A stretch of DNA of 64,000 bases from Cycas panzhihuaensis. Lineage: Eukaryota; Cycadophyta. Location: assembly GCA_023213395.1 (NCBI GenBank), contig CM041465.1, positions 128,533,741 through 128,597,740 on the forward strand, read 5' to 3'. How positions within the stretch are numbered: the stretch's first letter is position 1; the number at the start of each line of letters is the position of its first letter. The notes beneath the pieces are model-generated. The model saw only the letters and a list, made by a program, of their open reading frames with translations, did no database searches and was not told the origin of the DNA. The translations under genes were made by a program, and so were the position numbers. Of the stretch, positions 56,971 to 64,000 are shown in pieces.

Positions 56971-58761
56971 AGGTGGGGTAGTGGCATGTAGGAGGGCAAA
57001 TACCTATTTATATTTAGAGATAACATCCTATATATGTATATGAATTTAGACTTCGACTTGAATATTATTAATGCAAACTATATATCCAAGGTTAGATTGA
57101 AGGTATCATTTCATACAACCTGGTGAAACCACTTAGTTAGGAGGGGGTTATATCCCATAGACTTTATGTGTCCTACCCATTTGATGTTTAAATAAGATGA
57201 ATGGGTTTATGGGAAAGTTATTTGTACTATATAAGTCCCTTAGGTTTGTAGCCACTAGATACCTAATATAACATCATACTCTCCTATAGATAATGCATAG
57301 AATTATAAGACCAAATAGTAGGTGTTAATTTGGACCTAGAGGTTTTTAATAACATTAACATAATGCAGCTTCTAGTACCCTGACAAGGAGTAAGTGAAGC
57401 TAGTCTTTGGGACTATATAGAGATTAAGTTATTAGCCTAAAGATATATTAATAAAATTTGGTGACATACCACCATCAATTAGAATTGATATTAGAGTCTT
57501 ACAAATAATGCCATTGACTTATAAGGGTTCAAGGTAAGAATTGGAGATGATGGCTAATAAGGAAACTTTGGGATGAGGGTCTATAATGGGGTCTTCTTTG
57601 ATTTCATCATCAACTTTGTGCTTGAATTCAAAATATAAGAATTCTTCAAGGGATAGGGAGGGGTTAATAGAAAAGACCATGCACCACATCTTACATATGT
57701 GATTATGCCTAAGAGTCCATTTTTTCGCATCTTACATATAGAGGCTAGCCTCTAATCAATGTTGTACTTTTTCTAGATTTGAACCTATTTGGTGGAGGGG
57801 TATTCTACATATTGATCTATTATCGAGTAAGTTGGATCATCCTATCATGGTCTGGGATATAGAAAGTAAGACTATGAAATAATGACATCTTTAAATCAAG
57901 GTCATGGTCACTAAAAGTCTATTTATCAGGGCCATGAAAACTAGGGATTATCCCTTTAAGTGGTTGGAGGTCTATTAGCTATAAATTCAACCTCTACTAT
58001 TAGGGGCCATTTGAAGGATGTCTTAAGAGAGTTTGTGACCATTATCTTGAGTCACATTTGGATATGATCCTATAGTATAGCCATATAATTATTAGTCGCA
58101 ATCTATTTTTCCAGAATTTAACTTTATAAAGAGAAATTATATAAGGCTTGGAATTCATTAATGAAAGCTTCCACTGTTGTTGCTTGCTTAAGTCATATGA
58201 GTTAAGTGAAGAAGGACTGACTCTATGTGTCCTCATACTATTCAAAAAAATAACTTATGAAGTGTGACCATGTTTGATTTGAGGGCTATTCTCATTTCCA
58301 CTAATTGAACTAATGATGGGTATTTCCATCTATATGGACAGAGGTAGAAATGAATTGATCTTCTTAAAATATTGGGTTAAGCATGAAGTAGGATTTTAAA
58401 TTAATGATCTAATTATGAGTGCTTTTTCTTTTCAAATCTGAATCAAAAGTAGGGATGTTGATCTTATGGTGGAATAGCAATTGCCTTAGTAGGTGACCTC
58501 CTTGGGGTATATTACTTCCTTGAAAAGGAGGAGAAGTATTGCATGTCATGTTTGATATCCTTATGCTTTAGACTGAGTTTACAACATTTGAGCTACTATG
58601 TTAGAAATATCTAGTTTTAAGAGAAGGTTAGTTATTTATGCCATTATGTTTTATTTGAAATTCTCTAAATCTAACTCTAGTTTAGTAATCTTTACTCCTC
58701 ATATAGGTGCCATTAGAAATACAGAATAGGCTTAAAGGAGCAAGAAGGCAGAAAGAATGGA
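56971..58761 (-). pseudogene. Element A: gag and protease remnant
   Basis: Minus strand. The protease is seen near 57490-57440 as ISILIDGGMSPNFIN, against the usual LIDSGSTHNFI, preceded by HPKVSLLAIISNSYLEP. Gag is seen near 58190-58140 as LKQATTVEAFINEFQALYN, the typical gypsy gag core. The rest to 58761 is too decayed to align. At 58762 element B begins, so the 5' end of A is displaced or lost. Confidence 0.65.
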
Positions 58762-58972
58762 TGTTAGGGATCCAACCCCTAACTTACCTTCTCTTATACT
58801 CTTATATCTTCTACTTCTTCTCTCTCTTATCTTCTCTTATTTCTTCTACTTCTTCCCTCTTCTTAATATCCCATATTCATAAGTAGAAGGTTGTGTAATG
58901 GTCATTGAGCACTACATATATTCATGTAATATCTGACATACATAAAGAGGAGGTTGTGTAGTGAGCATAGAT

Positions 58973-59055
<83 letters not shown>

Positions 59056-59220
59056 ATCTTTAGAGTAGGGCATCTTAAATATCATTATTATTGTATGTAA
59101 TTGGGAGGTTGCCCTCGAAAGGTATTACAATACAAGTGCTCTTTTGGAGTTATTTGCATGTTATGTTGGTGTGCAATTATTATTAAGGAGTGGTATCTTA
59201 CCAAGTGGTATTAGAGCAGT
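58762..59220 (+). repeat. 5' LTR of element B and primer binding site
   Basis: TGTTAGGGATCC at 58762 to TCTTACCA at 59203 (442 bp). The primer site TGGTATTAGAGCAGT starts at 59206 (one C-to-T difference from TGGTATCAGAGC). It has a CT-rich 5' part and an (AT)n tract at 58975-59052. No second LTR is in the window, so the borders are inferred from the TG...CA termini and the primer site. Confidence 0.7.
58975..59052. repeat. (AT)39 microsatellite inside the B LTR
   Basis: Uninterrupted AT dinucleotides over 78 bases. Two other shorter TA runs occur at 38237-38269 and about 55172-55190. Confidence 0.97.
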
Positions 59221-60300
59221 CGATCCATACCTTGTAGGGGAGTTAAAGGTATTAAATAATTAATTTTCTTTTATCAATTTTTTTATCAGTACTTATTCTC
59301 ATTTAATTTCTACTTAGTTACTTTACTTTTTAGGGGTAGATAACACTACAATTGGGTAGCTACCCTAACACTACCACTGGGTAGTTTTCTTTTGCATTTA
59401 GATAAAGTCCCTATAACGGGGGTCTATAAATATCATAAGGATCTATCATTTTGGGCTAAGCGCATTGTGGCTTTTTCATCCCTTGCGTGAAGGACTAGAG
59501 ATCACACTCCTAAATCAAGCATTAGATAAAACTCAGCTACAAAATTATGCCTTCACATACCTGCGAGTATATAGGAGAACCCCCTAGATAGGCCTTCCTA
59601 GTATTGGTAACCATAGAAAACTTATTGATCATCTATAATTTGTAGTACAACAGTAAGTGGTTAGCCCTAGGTAGTTACTCTCCACATACCATAGAGACAT
59701 GGTAGTATGACTATAGAATATAGTATTAGCCTATGTAAGTTGATACTATTTACAACTGAGATTAGTATATCAGAGGGCGTACAAACCAGACAATCCCAAA
59801 CCTAATGTATATGGTCTATTAGTGGTTTATGTGTACTTAGTCAGTCAGTGAGTTAATCATCATCAATTGTTAAATCTAGTGTATTTAGCTAGTTTGTCAT
59901 CAATTTATACGCACATAGTTAGTCAGTTAATTAGTAGACTAAAAAAAAAAGTAAAAGCAACGCAAAAAGCAAAAAAATAAAAAAGTAAAAAGGTGAAAAA
60001 AAAATTCTATATTGCTTCATTGTAAAACATTAGGGATAATGATCTATAAAGACCCCATCAAATCCCTTTCATTCACATTTACTAACTAGGATTCAACTTA
60101 GGTCTTATGAACGAATGACCCTTAAGATGAACCATAGCTGGACTCAAGATCTTAATAATGCTGATACATAACTTTAAGGAGATATATTATAAATCCAAAC
60201 TAACTTCAAAGAAAAGATTGAATTTGATGATACTACTCACATAGGTAGGGGTCGCTTTTCTAAAGAAGATGAAGATAATTATGGTAAGTGCTTCCATTAT
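59221..60300 (+). other. Leader of element B
   Basis: No coding signal seen. Contains an A-rich run near 59940-60005. Gag similarity starts at about 60310. Confidence 0.55.
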
Positions 60301-60309
60301 AACTTCCTT

Positions 60310-60910
60310 CCTAATGTAGAAATCAAGAAGTTCAATGGCACAAATGTACATATCTGGATTACTTAAATAGAATAATACTTTTCTCTTCATCAAGTTCTAG
60401 CAGACAAGAAGATCCCTCTTACTTCTCTACACATGAAAACTAAACCCTACCAATGGTACCATTGGGTTATGAAAATAATTAATGGGCTTATATAATTCAA
60501 TATGATAGTACCTGGGATCATGATTACTTTAACCAGTTAGCTAAAGTCAGATAAGAGGGGATTGTTTCAACTTATACAATACTAACATCTCTCCATAAGG
60601 ATTGATGGTATTTATTAGAATAAATTACTTGAGTTGTATATTAGTGGGTTACAAGATGACATCAGACACGAGTTGTGACTCCTAAAACTTGATAACATCT
60701 CTATAGCTATCAATTTTACTTAACATATTGAAGCAAAAAATAAGACATCTTGACACCTCCTATGAACATTCCTAGAAAGGTGACCACAATTTTAGGTTCT
60801 TGGTATATGACAAATGACTTTCCAAGAGATGGATGAGAAACAGTTGAAAGGGTTATGTTTTCATTGTAACCAAAAGTAGAATAGAGACCATAAGTGTCCT
60901 AAATGACACT
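60310..60910 (+). pseudogene. Element B gag
   Basis: Broken in many places. NVHIWIT followed by YFSLHQVLADKKIPLTSLHM and YQWYHWVMK match the gypsy gag N-terminal half (the VEGWIFRAERYF...LHLEGEALQWYQW layout). Later comes NKLLELYISGLQDDIRHEL, the conserved F-x-x-GL...I-R motif. The zinc knuckle near 60855-60895 is CFHCNQK-stop-NRDHKC, the gypsy C-x2-C...H-x-C form with a stop where Trp is usual. Confidence 0.78.
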
Positions 60911-61059
60911 TATTCATAATTAAGGATGTCCAAGATGATGAACCGGTAGAGAAAGCCTCATTAGAGCCAGAAAATAATGATTGTGACCCACCTGAGGAGG
61001 AAGAAGAAGATACTGCTACTATATCTGTGCATGCCCTTACTGGAATCATGGCCCCATAA

Positions 61060-61350
61060 ACACTCAAACTTATTGGGTACATCAAGAAAAGCTAGGTGGT
61101 TGTCCTTATAGATTCTAGAAGCACTCGCAATTTCATTAATTAGAAACTTGCTAAAGAACTCAACTATTTTCCATATCTTATCAAAAATTTCTAGGTTGTG
61201 GTGGCTAATGGACGAACACTCTCTTGTGGGAGAAAATGTCACAACATCAAGTTATAAATGGGTGACTATCACCTCTCCACTTTCATGTATGCCATTCCCA
61301 TTAGAGAAGTTGATGTTATATTAGGGGTATAATGGCTTAAACCATTAGAG
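61060..61350 (+). pseudogene. Element B protease
   Basis: VVLIDSRSTRNFIN matches the gypsy protease LIDSGSTHNFI with Gly of D-S-G changed to Arg. Then comes VVVANGRTLSCGRKCHNIKL, and VDVILGVQWLKPLETI, where the active form has DVVLGIQWL. A few stops break it. Confidence 0.8.
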
Positions 61351-61639
61351 ACCATTTAACTAAATATGTAAGAGCTCTTTATCTGATTTACTTTTGAAGG
61401 AATTGACTATCAATTGAATGGAATCATTCTTCCTCTAACCCAAATCATCATTTTACACCATATGGAGAGGCTCATTAAAAAAGGTGGTACAAGAATCATT
61501 ATCAAATATTATGCTCTGGAAGGTCAAGAACTTCTAACAAAAGGGGCTATTCTCCAAGATGATGGTATACCAAATGACTTAAAATTGGTACTTCATTACC
61601 ACAAGTAAGTCTTTTAGGATATTCCTCAAGGTCTTCCCC

Positions 61640-62340
61640 TAGTACGTGACCAAGACCATAGCATTGACCTGGTAGCTGGAAGCAATCCTCCTTGTATTCA
61701 ACCATACCGATATCCCTACTAGTAAAAGAATGAAATTAAATGACTAGTTTAAGAACTCCTTAATGCTAGTACTATTAGGGAAAGTAAAAATACTTTTTCT
61801 ACCCCGATGATTGTAGTAGAAAAAAAGGATGGCTCATTTTACATGTGTGTAGACTACCGTGAGCTCAATAAGATAACCATCAAGGATAAATTTCTAATAC
61901 TAGTCATCGATGAACTCGATGGAGTAATGTTCTTCACATCATTGGACTTGCAGTCAGGATACCATCAAATTAGGATCAAGGTAGAGGATGTTCATAAAAC
62001 TACATTTTGTACACATGAAGGACATTGTGAATTTTTGGTCATGTCATTTAACCATCCACCTTTCAAGGACTCATGAACAAACTCTTTCGACCTTACTTAA
62101 GAAAGTTCATATTAGTCTTTTTTTATGACATTCTAATCTTTAATTGTACATGGGAAGACCATCTTTAGCATGTTGATAAGGTATTACAATTGCTTGCAGA
62201 TAACTAGCTTTATGCCAAAAAATTAAAATGTCAATTTAGGCAAAAAGAAATAGAATATTTGGGCCATATTATCTCTCAAGAAGAAGTTAAGGTAAATCTT
62301 AAGAAAATTACAATTATCACGAACTAGCCTAAACCCAAAA
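61640..62340 (+). pseudogene. Element B reverse transcriptase
   Basis: Starts IQPYRYPY, then LNASTIRESKNTFSTPMIVV and EKKDGSFYMCVDYRELNKIT (open 61807-62076), FTSLDLQSGYHQIRIKVED and HCEFLVMSF. A frameshift follows at about 62050. The polymerase site near 62120 reads FFYDILIF, where FFDDILIY is expected, so the first catalytic Asp is Tyr. It continues with a region reading YLGHIIS near 62255 and GFLGITGYYQKFV near 62370. Confidence 0.87.
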
Positions 62341-62379
62341 ACATTAAGGGTATTTGTGGATTCTTAGGAATCACAGGGT

Positions 62380-62940
62380 ATTATCAAAAGTTTGTTCATG
62401 GCTATGCAAGGATTGCTTCCCCTTTAATCAACTTGTTAAAAAATGATTCCTTTCATTAGAATAATAAGGCCTCTAAAGCATTTAAACACCTAAAGTTGGC
62501 TTTAACTACCACACCAATCCTTGTAATACCAGACTTTACAAAGACCTTTACCATTGAATGCGATGCATCGGGGTAAGGCATTAGAGTAGTCTTAATGCAA
62601 GAAGGAAAATATTTGGTCTTTGAAAGTCATCAACTTATACCCAAGGAATAAGTCAAATCTACCTATAAGAAGGAGATGTTAACAATTCTCTATCTAATTA
62701 GAAAATAATGACAATATTTATTAGGAACATATTTCCAAATTAAAATAGACCATGATAGCTTAAAATGTTTCTTAGCTTAAAGGATGATATCTAAGGAACA
62801 AGAAAAATGGGTCACCAAAATCTAAGATTTTGACTTTGAAATCATATATAAAAAAGGAAAGGATAATATAGCTATTGATGCTTTATCTCATAAGGAAGAA
62901 AGCTATGCACTATATTCTATCACCATGGTCAATCTCTCTT
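62380..62940 (+). pseudogene. Element B RNase H
   Basis: FTIECDASG keeps the first catalytic Asp, followed by a stop at the usual Tyr or Trp position. LVFESHQLIPKE, STYKKEMLTILYLIRK (Glu), QIKIDHDSLKCFLA (Asp) and FEIIYKKGKDNIAIDALSHK complete the gypsy RNase H fold in order, with several stops. Confidence 0.85.
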
Positions 62941-64000
62941 GGATAGTGGTCGCCAAGCAAGAATGGGATCAGGACCCCTTTACGAAGAAGATCATTCAAG
63001 ACCTTCAAGATGGGGTAGGGCATTCAACCTATTATACATGGTCTATAAATATTCTCTGTTATAAGAATTATATACATATATATATGCCCTCACTGTAGTG
63101 TTAAGGAGCAAATTTTACATGTTGCACATGCCTCTCTAATAGTATATCACTCAGAGTTTCTACAAACATGCCATCGCTTAAAATAATCTTTCTTTTGGAA
63201 GGGACAAAAAAGAGATGTAAAGAGATATGTTTCCTCATGTGAAATTTATCAATCATATAAGGTAGAAACAATCAAGTCTCTAGGATTGTTGCAACCCCTT
63301 TCCATACCAATCAACGATGGGAAGAAATTTCTATGGACTTCATTATGGGTCTATCCAAGTCAGAAGGAAAAGATGTTATATTAGTGGTTATTGATAGGCT
63401 AACCAAATATGCTCATTTTTGTGGCATTCAAGCCACATATAAGACAAAGCAAATTATTGATATCTTTTCAAAGAATATACATAGGTTGCATGGCATACCT
63501 AAATGCGTAGTCAGTGATCAAGACTCCAAGTTTACTAATAACTTATAGATGGAACTCTTCCATTTACTTGGTACTAAACTAACAATGAGCTCATCCTACC
63601 ATCCATAAATAGATGATCAAACTAAGGTGGTTAATAAGTGCCTTAAAGGATACCTTCATTATTATAGTTCAGATAAGTAGGGCCGATGGCATCATTGACT
63701 TCCTTTAGCAGAATGATGGTATAATAGAACCTGTCATGCATCAACAAGAATAAATCCGTTCTAAGCATTATATGGCTATGAACCACCCAAACTTAAGAAT
63801 TATACCATAATTAGTTATAAGGTTCAAGTAGTTGAGGACCACATCCAACAAACAACATAAATTCTTAAGCTACTTAAAGAAAATCTAAATCTTACACAAA
63901 ATCAAACAAAACATCAGGCAAATAAAGGACAAAGTGAATGAGAATTTCAACTAGGTGATTAAGTATACTTACGATTGTAACCATATAAGCAAACATCTCT
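62941..64000 (+). pseudogene. Element B integrase (cut by the window edge)
   Basis: The zinc module lies at about 63110-63260 (HVAHASLIVYH-like start; later SCEIYQSYKVE). The core is open at 63333-63548: MDFIMGLSKSEGKDVILVVI (Asp in VVIDRLTKYAHF), RLHGIPKCVVSDQDSKFTNN (Asp). After a stop come LLGTKLTMSSSYHP and QTKVVNKCLKGYLHYY, where the catalytic Glu is Lys-Val type and lost. The C-terminal half runs to 63960 with stops. Confidence 0.85.

Larger units (their letters stand above)
58762..64000 (+). mobile_element. Element B: plus-strand Ty3/gypsy (chromovirus-like), right end outside the window
   Basis: 5' LTR, tRNA-Met primer site, gag, protease, RT, RNase H and integrase follow one another on the + strand in gypsy order. 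Motif wording (MDFIMGLSKSEG, DRLTKYAHF, DALSHKEE) is that of chromodomain gypsy elements, but the C-terminus that would carry a chromodomain lies beyond 64000. It is inserted at the gag end of element A in opposite orientation. Heavy stops and frameshifts mark it as inactive. Confidence 0.85.

Noticed and set aside
60187-61242. Minus-strand ORFs in 60187-61242
   Set aside because: The plus strand carries gag, a zinc knuckle and protease motifs of element B in the same place.
61640-64000. Endogenous pararetrovirus as the source of the RT-RNase H at the right end
   Set aside because: An integrase follows RNase H and a primer site with an LTR precedes gag, as in Ty3/gypsy; no movement-protein motif is seen.

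Overview
The window is plant nuclear DNA made almost entirely of LTR retrotransposons stacked inside one another. No host gene, tRNA, rRNA or CRISPR array was recognised. Plant origin is supported by a Tat-lineage Ty3/gypsy element with a second RNase H, an antisense plant mobile domain (PMD) gene with a GT-AG intron, plant Ty1/copia families primed by initiator tRNA-Met, and chromodomain Ty3/gypsy elements. The nesting depth suggests a large, repeat-rich genome (a gymnosperm or large-genome angiosperm is plausible), but the species cannot be named.

Region 1 (1-15522, GC-rich): one Tat-type Ty3/gypsy element on the + strand, cut at its left end by the window. Order: 5' LTR, frameshifted gag, protease, reverse transcriptase, degenerate first RNase H, integrase, an antisense PMD/coiled-coil pseudogene (9079-10922, - strand), a spacer with inverted repeats and a TATA-like box, an intact archaeal-type RNase H ORF (12130-12645), and the 3' LTR. 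Its right end lies in the RNase H part of an older copia element that ends with an LTR at 16299.

Region 2 (15523-58761, AT-rich): a nest that resolves by target-site duplications (TSDs). Element A is an old minus-strand chromovirus-type gypsy, split into 19225-21353 and 56319-58761. Copia C (minus, 21354-56318, TSD AATAT) sits in A's RT. Copia D (plus, 23589-41988, TSD TCTAC) sits in C. Copia G (minus, 26969-40037, TSD AGTCA) sits in D. Copia H (minus, 30604-36192, TSD GTCAA) sits in the protease motif of G. H belongs to the same family as D. A second cluster, E/F, interrupts the gag of C from 43437: an E-family LTR with a tRNA-Met primer site, a plus-strand copia gag-pol that ends in an unrelated LTR (F), a gag-only stretch, and a second E-family LTR again followed by a primer site.

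Region 3 (58762-64000, AT-rich): a plus-strand chromovirus-like gypsy element B, with its 5' LTR (carrying an (AT)39 tract), PBS, gag, protease, RT, RNase H and integrase in order. It runs off the right edge. B lies at the gag end of A.

Nearly all coding regions are broken by stops and frameshifts. Many stops are at Gln or Trp codons, the pattern expected from C-to-T decay of methylated DNA. The only fully open recognisable domain with all catalytic residues is the second RNase H of the Tat element. Domain boundaries in decayed elements are approximate and were read by eye.
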